This document shows positions 16,170 to 24,439 of a stretch of 40,777 nucleotides of DNA, piece after piece. Both the position numbers and the translations under genes were made by a program. How positions within the stretch are numbered: position 1 is the first letter of the stretch; every line of letters begins with the position of its first letter. The DNA comes from Jannaschia sp. Os4 (GTDB lineage Bacteria > Pseudomonadota > Alphaproteobacteria > Rhodobacterales > Rhodobacteraceae), in assembly GCF_016820245.1 (NCBI RefSeq), contig NZ_JAFCAR010000007.1:1-40777 (forward strand), written 5' to 3'. The notes beneath the pieces were generated by a model. The model had not been told where the DNA came from. It did no database searches and was given only the letters and a program-made list of their open reading frames with translations.

Positions 16170-17210
16170 TCAGTGCGCCCGCCGCAGGAGCGCGCGGCCC
16201 CGCCCGATCTGTGCCACCGTCCGGTCGTCGATGATATCCCGCTGCGCGGCGATCCAGCCGGCCTCGCCCGCCGCCCACGCCGCCGCCACCGCGAGGAGGA
16301 CCGCCTGCCGGTCGTGCAGGCCCGCCGCCCGCGCGGCCTCGATCGCGGCGCGGCAGAAGGCGCGCGCCTCGGGCGGGGCGGGGCGGTCGATCAGGGTCTC
16401 GCGGCAGAACCGCTCCGCCTCGCCCGCGAACCGGGCGAGGGCGCCCGCCGCCAGGGTGGCGCGCAGGGCGGGCGTGACGCGGATCGGCTCGGCGGCCGGC
16501 AGGTCGGTGCAGGTGGCGCGCAGCACGATCCCCTCGTCGGGGTCGATGGCGACCATCGCCGCCACCCCGCCGAACAGCCGCCCGCGCAGGCCCGGCGACA
16601 GGCCGAGCAGCAGCGGCAGCAGCGTCCGCGGCTCGGCCAGCCGCAGGAACACCCAGCCGTCCCCGTCGGGCAGCTTGGTGAAGCGGCGCAGGTTCGCGCG
16701 GATCCCCTCGAAGGGCGCGTGGGTCCGCAGGAAGATGCCGCAGCCGCGGGGCCAGTGGCTCCACGGGGCGCCGCGGTCGTCGAGGAGGTGGGCCGCGAAC
16801 CAGTGGCCGGGCTCGAGCGCGGCGAGGTAGGGCGCGGAGGCGGCGAGCGTCTCGGCGGCGGGCGGGTCGAACAGGCACTGCACCCGCAGGTCGGGCAGCG
16901 CGTCCGGCCCGTCGAAGCCGGGGAGCCGCGCGGCGTCCGTGAGGTGGAGCGTCTCGCCCTCGCCCTCCCAGAGGAGGCCGTGCAGCGGCTCGGGCAGGGC
17001 GCGGGGATCGGGGGGCGGGGCCACCGGCCACGCGTCGATCCGCAGCCCCTCGTGGCCGATCGACAGCGGGGCGTCCTGCGCGGCGCCGACCGGCCCCGCC
17101 AGGCCGAGCGCGGCCATCAGCGGGGCGGCGCCGCCGTCCTCCCCGCAGAGCCACGTGCCGGAGGGGAGGGCCAGCGCGTCGAGATGGATGGTGGGGGCCT
17201 CGAAGGGCAT
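16170..17210 (-). CDS. DUF4123 T6SS adaptor for the VasX-like effector
   Basis: 346 aa from the ATG at 17210. A TTG 22 codons earlier is open but gives a low-complexity leader, and no clear SD supports either. The DUF4123 core (about residues 105-230) shows VQCLFDPPAAETLAASAPYL, LRRFTKLPDGDGWVFLRLAEP and LRGRLFGG. The C-terminal module (about 240-335) is helical, with FAGEAERFCRETL and AARAAGLHDRQAVLLAVAAAW, and resembles both halves of the protein at 9346. The first gene of the adaptor-toxin-immunity series, it should bind the VasX-like N-terminus and hand it to VgrG. I saw no C-terminal tag that would dictate which VgrG it uses. Confidence 0.82.
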   Translation of the reverse strand: MPFEAPTIHLDALALPSGTWLCGEDGGAAPLMAALGLAGPVGAAQDAPLSIGHEGLRIDAWPVAPPPDPRALPEPLHGLLWEGEGETLHLTDAARLPGFDGPDALPDLRVQCLFDPPAAETLAASAPYLAALEPGHWFAAHLLDDRGAPWSHWPRGCGIFLRTHAPFEGIRANLRRFTKLPDGDGWVFLRLAEPRTLLPLLLGLSPGLRGRLFGGVAAMVAIDPDEGIVLRATCTDLPAAEPIRVTPALRATLAAGALARFAGEAERFCRETLIDRPAPPEARAFCRAAIEAARAAGLHDRQAVLLAVAAAWAAGEAGWIAAQRDIIDDRTVAQIGRGRALLRRAH

Positions 17211-17307
17211 CGGCGCGCTCGCGGTCCGTCGGGGGGCGGTCCCGGCGGGGATACGCGAGATGGCGGGGCCGTCCAAGCCCGGCGCGCGCGGAGGCGCGGC
17301 GGCCGTG

Positions 17308-17946
17308 TCAGACGAGCCCGAGGTGGATGTTCGCGGCGATCAGCAGCAGCACGATCCCCCCCGTCCATGCGAGGGCCAGACGCGCCGGGCGGCTGTGGCG
17401 CAGCCGCTCCGCCGCGGAGCCGCCCATCCATGCCACGATCAGGTCCGAGGGCACCGCCGTCAGGGGCACCAAGGCGCCGAGGACCAGAAGCTGCAGCCAT
17501 GTCGGCCCGGCGCCCGCCTCGACGAAGGGGGGCAGGAACAGCGCGAAGAAGAGCACGGTCTTGGGGTTGAGCACCTCGACCCAGATGCCCTGCCACAGGA
17601 TGCGCGCGGGCGGGTCGCTGGACACGGCGTGGACGGCGAGGTCGGCGTCGGCGGTGGCGTGGGCCTCGCGGATCAGGCCGATGCCCAGCCACACGAGGTA
17701 GAGCGAGCCCGCGATCCGCAGGACCGGCACCAGCCAGCCCACGGCGGCGAAGAGGGCGGCCAGCCCCAGCGCGGTCGCCACCGCCAGCACCACGCCCCCG
17801 AGCGCGAGGCCCACGGCGGAGGCGAGCCCCGCCGCGCGGCTCTGCCCGACGGAGCGCGACAGCACGTAGAGCATGGACGGCCCCGGCGTCGCGCTCAGGG
17901 CGAGGCCCGCGAGGGCCACGGCGAGGATCGTGTCGATGGAAGGCAT
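17308..17946 (-). CDS. LysE/RhtB-family amino acid exporter
   Basis: 212-aa inner-membrane exporter of the usual LysE length with about six hydrophobic helices. The family signature is near the N-terminus (ALSATPGPSMLYVLSRSVGQSRAAGLAS), and a second conserved segment is WVEVLNPKTVLFFALFLPPFV. Family members export amino acids or related metabolites. The ATG at 17946 follows the stop of the oxygenase gene with no gap (TGAATG), so the two are coupled; the exporter may remove an oxygenase product, which is inference. It is the last gene of the kinase-oxygenase-exporter operon. No specificity can be assigned. Confidence 0.9.
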   Translation of the reverse strand: MPSIDTILAVALAGLALSATPGPSMLYVLSRSVGQSRAAGLASAVGLALGGVVLAVATALGLAALFAAVGWLVPVLRIAGSLYLVWLGIGLIREAHATADADLAVHAVSSDPPARILWQGIWVEVLNPKTVLFFALFLPPFVEAGAGPTWLQLLVLGALVPLTAVPSDLIVAWMGGSAAERLRHSRPARLALAWTGGIVLLLIAANIHLGLV

Positions 17947-19026
17947 TCAGTCTCCGCCGCCTCCGCCGGTCGCGGCCGCGGCCCGGATGCGGTCCTCGAA
18001 GGGGTTGGTGACGGCGTCGCCGCCGGGCGCGCCGCCCGCGCGCGCGCGCAGGTAGGGGAAGTCGCGCCGCAGCATCCGCTCGAGATGCGCGCCCGCCGTG
18101 AAGGCCGGGTAGCGCGCGGCGGCGGCGGGCCCGCCGAGGCCGTCCAGGGGGGCGATCTCGGCATCGTGGTCGGCGGCGACGAAGTAGGGCATCGAGAAGC
18201 GCTCGGGCTTGAGGTTGAGGACGCGGTGGGGCGTCGAGCGGAAGGCCCCGCCGGTGAGCGCCTCCAGCATGTCGCCGATGTTGACCACCAGCACGCGCGG
18301 GTCGACCGGCACGTCGATCCAGCGCCCGTCCTGCGTCAGCACCTGCAGCCCCGGGTTGCGGGTGTGGAGCAGGGTCAGGCACTCGTAGTCGGTGTGCGCG
18401 CCCATGTTCACGCTCTGGGCGTCGCGGGTCGCCGCGCCCCGCACGTAGTGCAGCAGGCGCAGCTGCGAGATCGGGCGCCGCATCCGGTCCGTGATCGCGC
18501 CGGGGCGCACACCGAGATGCTCCTCTAGGAGGGTGCAGAGGTCGCGCCCGAGGGCGGCCACCCCGGCGTGGTAGGCCGAGACCGCCGCGCGGAAGGCGGG
18601 GTCGTCGTCGGGCCACAGGTTAGGGCCGCAGAGCAGGCGCCCCGCCCGGAAGAGCGGGTCGTCCGCGCGGCCCTCGTGGCCGAGGTCGAACGCCTCGTAG
18701 GAGCGGTGGACCTCGTCGGGGTAGTCGCCCTTCTCGGTGAAGGGGACGTAGCCGCGGTGGTTGGGGCTGTCGCCGATGTACCAGCGCCGCTTGTCGGCGT
18801 CGGGGCGGGCGAAGAACCGCGCGGCGGCGGCGTAGGCGCCCTCGATGGTGGCGGGCGCGATGCCGTGGCCCGCGATGCGGAAGAAGCCCACCTCGCGCGC
18901 GGCGCGCCCGATCCGGTCGCCCACGGCCCGGCGGCGGGCCGCGTCGCCCGAGCGCAGGTCGCCCACGTCGATCAGCGGCGGGATGCCGGACGCGCAGGAC
19001 GGCAGGCCGAGGGTCCGGTGCTCCAT
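17947..19026 (-). CDS. 2-oxoglutarate/Fe(II) oxygenase, isopenicillin N synthase family
   Basis: 359-aa cytosolic non-haem iron enzyme. The DIOX_N part (about residues 16-130) starts with PPLIDVGDL and contains GFFRIAGHGI. The catalytic 2OG-FeII part (about 185-290) has the full facial triad: His211 and Asp213 in GAHTDYECLTLL, and His267 in STPHRV. The 2OG-binding Arg276-x-Ser278 is in ERFSMPYF, so the active site looks intact. Members hydroxylate, desaturate or cyclise small molecules; the substrate cannot be read from sequence. The start at 19026 is one base after the kinase stop. The C-terminus ends in a Gly-rich run. Confidence 0.9.
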   Translation of the reverse strand: MEHRTLGLPSCASGIPPLIDVGDLRSGDAARRRAVGDRIGRAAREVGFFRIAGHGIAPATIEGAYAAAARFFARPDADKRRWYIGDSPNHRGYVPFTEKGDYPDEVHRSYEAFDLGHEGRADDPLFRAGRLLCGPNLWPDDDPAFRAAVSAYHAGVAALGRDLCTLLEEHLGVRPGAITDRMRRPISQLRLLHYVRGAATRDAQSVNMGAHTDYECLTLLHTRNPGLQVLTQDGRWIDVPVDPRVLVVNIGDMLEALTGGAFRSTPHRVLNLKPERFSMPYFVAADHDAEIAPLDGLGGPAAAARYPAFTAGAHLERMLRRDFPYLRARAGGAPGGDAVTNPFEDRIRAAAATGGGGGD

Positions 19027-19027
19027 C

Positions 19028-20383
19028 TCAGGCGGTCTCGCCGCCCCGGACGGGGAGCCACAGGCTCACGGTGACGCCCGGCCCGCCGTCGTTCGCGCGG
19101 ATCGCCACGTCGCCGTCGGACTGCCGGGTGAAGCCCTTCACCATTGACAGGCCGAGGCCCGAGTTCCGCGCGAGCGGCTTGGTGGTGAAGAACGGGTCGA
19201 ACACCTGCGCGGCAGTCGCGTCCGCGAGCCCGACGCCGCGGTCCGCGACGTCCACCCGCACGTAGCGCCCGGGGACGAGGTCGGTGCCGGCGGGCGCGCC
19301 GCCGGCGGGGACGAAGACGTCCGTCGCCGCGACCTCGACGGGCGCGTCCGCGCCCGCCGCCGCCGTCGCCTCGGCGGCGTTGGTCAGGACGTTGAACAGC
19401 GCCACCTCGGCCGCCGCCGGGTCGATGTGCACGGGCCGGACGTCCGCCGCGCCGGCCCGCACGCGCGCCGTGGCCGGGAGCAGGCGCGCCGCGCGCGCGA
19501 CGAGGTCGCCCACCTCCACCCGCTCGGGCACGAGGCGGCTGCGGCGCGAGAAGGCCAGCATGTCGCGGATCAGGGCCGCGCCGGCCTCCGCCGCGCTGCG
19601 GGCCTCGCCGACCGCCTCGGCGCTCTCCCCCGCCAGCCCCGCCGCCTCGGCCAGTTCGAGATGGCCGGACACGGCGGTCAGCAGGTTGTTGAAGGCGTGG
19701 GCGAAGCCGCCGGTGAGCCGTCCGATCGCCTCCAGCCGCCGCGCCTCGAAGAGCTCCGCCTCGAGGCTCCGCCGCCGCCCGGTCTCCTCGGCCAGCTGGT
19801 CGTGGGAGCGGACGAGGTCGCGGTAGCGCCGCGCGGACAGGTCCGCCTCGCGGATCAGGTCCAGCTTGGCCCCCGTCATCGCGGCCACGGTGGTCAGCAC
19901 CTCCAGTTCCGCCGCGCCGAAGGCGTGCGGGCGGGGGTGCTCGCTGTCGAGGATGCCGACCACGCGCCCGCCGCACAGGATCGGCACGCTGATCTCCGAG
20001 CGGGCGGGGGCCGCGTCGGGGATGTAGTCTCTCTCCTCCGCGAGGTCGTCGGCGACGACCGGCTCGCCGCGCTCGGCGCAGCGTCCGGTGATCCCCTGTC
20101 CCATCGGGATGCGGAGCGGGTTGAGGATCGCGCGGTCGTAGGGGTTCTTCTCGCCGAGCGCGGCGACCTGCACGAGCTCGCCCGACGGCGCGTCGAGGCG
20201 GTAGACGACGCAGTCCACGAAGCCGAGGCGCCCCACCACCTCGCGGGCGACGTGCCAGTAGAGATCCTCGGCCGAGCGGATCGCCATGAGGTCGACCGCG
20301 AAGGCGTTCAGCGTCCGCAGGGTCGCCTTCTCGTCGCGGCGCGCGCCCGTCCCCCGGTTCCCCTCGATGAGCATCGGCTGCAT
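19028..20383 (-). CDS. Soluble GAF-domain sensor histidine kinase
   Basis: 451 aa from the ATG at 20383; the frame stays open upstream but that stretch is Pro/Arg-rich and unlike coding sequence. The GAF sensor is at about residues 35-180 (LDAPSGELVQVAALGE, IPMGQGITGRCAERGEPV, SVPILCGGRVVGILDSEH). A coiled linker follows, then a dimerisation domain with phospho-acceptor His229 in GRLTGGFAHAFNNLLTAV. The ATPase domain has N box NVLTNAAEA, G1 DRGVGL, F box DPFFTTK and G2 GLGLSM. There is no transmembrane segment and no receiver domain. The residue after His229 is Ala, where Asp/Glu is usual. It is the first gene of the operon with the oxygenase and exporter. No response regulator is present on the plasmid. 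Confidence 0.9.
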   Translation of the reverse strand: MQPMLIEGNRGTGARRDEKATLRTLNAFAVDLMAIRSAEDLYWHVAREVVGRLGFVDCVVYRLDAPSGELVQVAALGEKNPYDRAILNPLRIPMGQGITGRCAERGEPVVADDLAEERDYIPDAAPARSEISVPILCGGRVVGILDSEHPRPHAFGAAELEVLTTVAAMTGAKLDLIREADLSARRYRDLVRSHDQLAEETGRRRSLEAELFEARRLEAIGRLTGGFAHAFNNLLTAVSGHLELAEAAGLAGESAEAVGEARSAAEAGAALIRDMLAFSRRSRLVPERVEVGDLVARAARLLPATARVRAGAADVRPVHIDPAAAEVALFNVLTNAAEATAAAGADAPVEVAATDVFVPAGGAPAGTDLVPGRYVRVDVADRGVGLADATAAQVFDPFFTTKPLARNSGLGLSMVKGFTRQSDGDVAIRANDGGPGVTVSLWLPVRGGETA

Positions 20384-20487
20384 GTCGTCCGTCCCCCCCG
20401 GCTGGGGACGATGGGGTCTCGGGCGGGCGTGGAGAAGGGGGATCGTGCAGGAACGCGAAGGCGATGTTGCAGAAGGGTCCACCGGAG

Positions 20488-20513
20488 GGCCCCGCGCCGC
20501 GCGGCGCGGGGCC
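20488..20513. terminator. 26-bp GC palindrome after the nuclease gene
   Basis: A perfect inverted repeat of GGCCCCGCGCCGC and its complement lies 9 bp after the nuclease stop codon, in the 139-bp gap before the kinase gene. It can form a very stable hairpin and probably acts as a terminator or mRNA 3' stabiliser. No U-run follows on the minus strand, so it is not a textbook intrinsic terminator. Confidence 0.5.
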
Positions 20514-20522
20514 GGGGGCGGG

Positions 20523-23500
20523 TCACACGAAGGGCGTGTCGTCCGCCGGGGCGATGCGCTCGAAGGCGAAGCCGTCGAGCGAGAAGGCCGTGTCGCCCAC
20601 CGCGCGCAGGCGCACCGCGTCGAAGGACTCGCCGTCCAGCGCCGCCGTGATCGACCCCTCGCGCGCGTCGAAGACCTGCGCGCCCAGCCGCTCGCCGTCC
20701 TCGAAGAAGATGACGCGCACCCGGCCGTCGCCCTGTATCGCGTCGAAGTCGAACCCGGCCTCGACCCCGTCCCCGAACTCCGCGCCGCCCAAGCGGAAGA
20801 AGAGCGACTCGCGGTCGTTCACGAGGCCCGCCTCGCCCGCGAAGATGTCGTCCCCGCGCGAGAACACCCCCACGGCGCCCGCGAAGGCGGTGAGCGACTC
20901 GGCGCCCGGCGCGCGGGCCCCGAGGCGCACGTCGACCTCGTCGAAGACGAAGGCGTCGTCGAGGAACGGCGTGCGCGCCGTGCCCACCGCCTCGCCGCCC
21001 ACGGACTGCGTCGCGGTCGTGCCGAACCACGCGCGCGGGTCGAAGGCCACGGCGACCTCGATCGTGTCGGGGGCGGCCTCGCCCACGGTCAGCAGCGCGA
21101 CGAGCGGGTCGTGGTCGCTCGCCCGCCCGTCTGTGTCCGCGAACTCCGAGTTGACGTGGACCACGTCGAACGCCGCGTCGCCGGCCAGCGCGTCCGAGAC
21201 GAGGACGTGGTCGAGGCTCTGGCTGTTGCCTTGGAAGGTGAAGGAGTAGCGCTCGTCCTCGGCCAGCGTGTTGGTCAGGTTGGTGAGCCCCGCGTCCTCG
21301 AGGTTCTCCAAGGGCGAGACGAACTCGAACTCGTTGAAGTCGCCCAGGACCACGACGTTGGCCTGCGCGTCCTCGGCCAGCAGGCCCTCGACGAAGCCCG
21401 CGACGGCCTCCGACTGGGCCTGCCGCTCGTCGAGCGAGCCGTTGACGGAGACGTCCTCCTGCCGGTCGGCGAAGTCCTGCTCCACCCCGAGGATCGGCGC
21501 GCTGCCGCCCTTGGAGGAGAAGTGGTTGTTCACCACGGTCACGACCTCGCCGTTGAACTCGAAGTCAGCCACGAGCGGCAGGCGGGCGCCCTCGAAGGCG
21601 GCGCCGTCCTCTTGGCTGCCGATGGTGCGGACGGATCCCTCAACGAGGGCGACCCGGTCCTCCTTGTAGAGGAAGCCCGTGCGGATGTTGCCGCCCGGCT
21701 GCCCGCCGGAGGCGAGGTCGGTGATGAAGGTGTTGTCGATGTAGGCGTAGCCCGAGCTGTCGTTCATCTCCCCGTCGTCCGCGAGGTCGATCGCGTCGAT
21801 CAGCGTCTCGAAGGTGAGCGAGGCCGAGACCACGCCGTCGCCGATCTCGCCGCCGGTGTTGTCCTGGATCTCCTGCAGGCCGAGGATGTCGGGGGAGCCG
21901 AGGTTGTTCACGATCTGCTCGGCGATGGCCGCGAAGCGCCCGTCGCCGATGTCGTCGTCCACGTTGCGGGCCTGCCCGCCGCTGGTCTGGGACTGCTCCT
22001 CGACCACGGGGTCGAGGTTGAGGACGTTGTAGGAGGCGACCGAAAGCTGGTTCTCCGACCCCGCCAGCGCCGTCACCTCGGGCGTCAGAGACGATTCCTC
22101 GATCACGACGATCTGCTCGGTCGGGTTGATCTGGTAGTAGCCGAAGTCGTAGGAGACGACCCCCGTGACGTCGGCCAGCTTGGCGCCGGTGTCGACGAGG
22201 ACGGGCTCGATGCCGAAGTCCCAGTCGATCTGCACCTTCTCCGGGTTGAAGTCGTCGGGCGAGATGTTGAGCGTGCCGCGCGCCGACAGGCCCGTCGCCC
22301 CGGCCCCGTAGTCGAGCACGGTGAACAGCTCGCCGAACCCGTTGGTGCCCGACACCGCCACCGGCTCGGTCGCGACGACGCGCATCCCCTCGAGGCTCTC
22401 CCAGAAGTCGATGCCGTCTGTGTCCGGGTCGAAGGAGGTGAACCGGTCGTCCTCGATGTTCTCCGTGGGCAGGAGGCGCCCGTCGCCGCCCAGCACGACC
22501 GCCTCGGGCAGGGCGTTGCCGGAGGACAGGACCGTGATCTCGGGGTTGCCGGAGATCTGCGTGGTGGAGAGGTTCCCGGAGCCTTGGCCGCCGGGGTAGA
22601 ACTCGCTCACGGTGCCGGTCACGTCCAGCGCGTCGCCGACGGCCACCGACGGGGCGGCGCCGGTGAACACGAAGATCGCGTCCGAGGTGGCGACGTCCCC
22701 GTCGCCCTCCGCGTCCTGCAGGTAGAAGCCGTTGCTGTCGACCGCCGTCACGATGCCGCCCGTGGTCACGCGCGGGCCGCTCCCCCCGGTGGTCGGGTCG
22801 AGGGGCATGTCGCTGACGAGGCCGGAGACGTGGCCCGCGCCTTGGATCTCCATGATGGAGACGCGCGGCGCCTCCCCGTCCCCGCCCCCGTTCGGGGCGC
22901 CGGGGGTGTCGCCGCCTTGGTCGCCGAAGGGCAGGAGCGCGAACGCGCCGTCCTCGCCGCGCGCGGCGGCGGCGGGGGTGAAGCTGCCGTCGGCCGGCAG
23001 GACCGCGTCGGCGTAGTTCACGTCCGCGCGGTCGTCGCCGTCCTCCAGCGACAGGCCCGCGACGAGCGACGTCCACGGGGCCGCGTCGACGGTGCCGTCG
23101 TCGTCCGCGTCGAGGTCGTCGCCCTGCGCGCCGGTGAAGCCCTCGACCACGAGGAAGGTCTGCGGGGAGCCGAAGAAGTCGAGCCCCTCGACCGCCACGT
23201 CACCCTCGCCGAGCGCGGGGTTGAGGGCGTTGGCGATCAGCACGATGCCGTCCGCGTCGGCCACCGCGCCGGACAGGTCGATCGCCGCGTCGACCTGGCC
23301 GGGCGCGAACTCGCCGGAGACGGCGAGGAGGGTGAGCCCCTCCAGCGAGGCGCCGGGATCGGTCTTCAGCTCCACGAAGTTGGAGGTGTCGCCGCCGTCC
23401 GCGGAGGAGATGCGGAACTCGTTGATCGAGACGTCCGCCGGACCGGTGCCGCCGCCCCCGTCGCCGCCGCCGGGCGTCGGGAAGGGCATCGGCGCGGCGG

Positions 23501-23978
23501 CGTTGGTCGCGACCCCGTCGAGCGCGTTCGGCCCGCTGTAGGTCCACGCCGCCGCGTCGAAGGTGGCCGAGGGGCCCGCCTCGGGGGCGCGGTAGGCCCA
23601 GCCGTCCATGTACTCCCACGGACGCCCGGTGCCGTCGACGTCGACCTCGCCGAACAGGTCGACGCGCACGCCGCCCTCGAACAGCTCGATCGCGTCGTCG
23701 CCGTTGACGTTGGCCACGCCCGACGTGAAGTCCGGCGCGAAGCCGAAGAAGGACTCGAAGCCCTCCGTCTCGGTCGAGACGTAGAGGGTGGTGCCCGCCG
23801 CGACGGCGATGGCGGGGAAGGTGAACTCCTCCACGCCGCCCCCGTTGCCGTTGTTGGCCGAGCCGAGACCGTAGATCGACAGGTCGGCGACGTCCTCGGC
23901 GACGAAGACTTGGATCGCCTTGGGCAGGCCGCCGGAAAGGCTGCCGTCGAGGACTCCGGTGAGGATGAGGCTGGACAT
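20523..23978 (-). CDS. Large extracellular nuclease, ExeM-like EEP family
   Basis: 1151-aa protein. The N-terminal region (about residues 1-420) is beta-rich with two lamin-tail-like halves (SLILTGVLDGSLSGGLPKAI; DVSINEFRISSADGGDTSNF). An OB-like domain follows (about 405-630). The endonuclease/exonuclease/phosphatase domain (about 640-965) keeps its motifs: SVASYNVLNLDP, ILGLQEIQDN, NNHFSSKGG, VVVLGDFNEFEF and SDHDPLV. The C-terminus (about 970-1151) is beta-rich and unassigned. The composition is acidic and Cys-free, as in exported marine proteins, yet there is no N-terminal signal peptide and no RTX repeats, so a leaderless (type I-like) route is likely. Proposed role: degradation of extracellular DNA for phosphorus, nitrogen or biofilm turnover. 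The ATG at 23978 follows GGGAG. Confidence 0.85.
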   Translation of the reverse strand: MSSLILTGVLDGSLSGGLPKAIQVFVAEDVADLSIYGLGSANNGNGGGVEEFTFPAIAVAAGTTLYVSTETEGFESFFGFAPDFTSGVANVNGDDAIELFEGGVRVDLFGEVDVDGTGRPWEYMDGWAYRAPEAGPSATFDAAAWTYSGPNALDGVATNAAAPMPFPTPGGGDGGGGTGPADVSINEFRISSADGGDTSNFVELKTDPGASLEGLTLLAVSGEFAPGQVDAAIDLSGAVADADGIVLIANALNPALGEGDVAVEGLDFFGSPQTFLVVEGFTGAQGDDLDADDDGTVDAAPWTSLVAGLSLEDGDDRADVNYADAVLPADGSFTPAAAARGEDGAFALLPFGDQGGDTPGAPNGGGDGEAPRVSIMEIQGAGHVSGLVSDMPLDPTTGGSGPRVTTGGIVTAVDSNGFYLQDAEGDGDVATSDAIFVFTGAAPSVAVGDALDVTGTVSEFYPGGQGSGNLSTTQISGNPEITVLSSGNALPEAVVLGGDGRLLPTENIEDDRFTSFDPDTDGIDFWESLEGMRVVATEPVAVSGTNGFGELFTVLDYGAGATGLSARGTLNISPDDFNPEKVQIDWDFGIEPVLVDTGAKLADVTGVVSYDFGYYQINPTEQIVVIEESSLTPEVTALAGSENQLSVASYNVLNLDPVVEEQSQTSGGQARNVDDDIGDGRFAAIAEQIVNNLGSPDILGLQEIQDNTGGEIGDGVVSASLTFETLIDAIDLADDGEMNDSSGYAYIDNTFITDLASGGQPGGNIRTGFLYKEDRVALVEGSVRTIGSQEDGAAFEGARLPLVADFEFNGEVVTVVNNHFSSKGGSAPILGVEQDFADRQEDVSVNGSLDERQAQSEAVAGFVEGLLAEDAQANVVVLGDFNEFEFVSPLENLEDAGLTNLTNTLAEDERYSFTFQGNSQSLDHVLVSDALAGDAAFDVVHVNSEFADTDGRASDHDPLVALLTVGEAAPDTIEVAVAFDPRAWFGTTATQSVGGEAVGTARTPFLDDAFVFDEVDVRLGARAPGAESLTAFAGAVGVFSRGDDIFAGEAGLVNDRESLFFRLGGAEFGDGVEAGFDFDAIQGDGRVRVIFFEDGERLGAQVFDAREGSITAALDGESFDAVRLRAVGDTAFSLDGFAFERIAPADDTPFV

Positions 23979-24439
23979 GGTGGGCTCCCGTGCGGTGGTC
24001 GTGCGGGCGCGGATGCCTGCACGCCGGAAGGCTCCGGTCGCCGTCCGGCCCGTCCTCCCCCGATGCGCAGTCCCCGGACGCGTCGCCCCCGGAAAGCCCT
24101 AACGAATGGTGAAGGCTCCGCCGCCGTCCGCGCAACGAAGCCGTAGCGTCGCGTCCGGAATGGGCCCGCGATGCGCGGGTTTACGCCGCCTCGGCGGGCC
24201 GCCGCCCACGGATGCGGCGCCGCGGAGGCGGGCGGCCGTCGGCGGCGCCGAGCCCAAACCCCGCCCCCGTCCTGCGCGGACCGCCACCGATCGCGGGATT
24301 CCGCGCGGCCCCCGGCGCCTGGGGGGCGGGCCGCCGCCCGGCGCGGGCGCGGGGGCCGGACGCGTGGACGCCGCGCCCGCCGGGGCGCGACCGTGGGGGC
24401 AGGGGGGTCGCCCCCGCAGGCCACGAAAGGATCCGACGG
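23979..24439. promoter_or_regulatory. Divergent nuclease/G8-protein intergenic region (461 bp)
   Basis: No gene is supported here. Frames that stay open are Arg/Pro/Gly-rich and have no start signals. The region must contain both divergent promoters. Around 24092-24116 it becomes somewhat less GC-rich (CCCTAACGAATGGTGAAG). A small hairpin CCCGCG-ATG-CGCGGG (24165-24179), followed by TTTA, lies 260 bp before the G8-protein start and might attenuate a long leader. I could not assign -35/-10 elements. Confidence 0.4.

Noticed and set aside
12907-16830. Plus-strand frame of 1307 codons opposite the VasX-like gene
   Set aside because: No domain, no ribosome binding site, repetitive Gly/Arg/Val composition; shadow of 13120-16152.
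16153-17154. N-terminal extension of the VasX-like protein (frame open to 1344 codons)
   Set aside because: The extension is Arg/Pro-rich and lies over the DUF4123 gene in another frame. ATG 16152 has a strong GAGGAGG site and starts the recognisable domain.
20286-24146. Plus-strand frame of 1286 codons opposite the nuclease gene
   Set aside because: Its product is Arg/Val/Gly/Asp-rich low-complexity sequence and mirrors the minus-strand nuclease, whose catalytic motifs are intact. High-GC DNA leaves antisense frames open.
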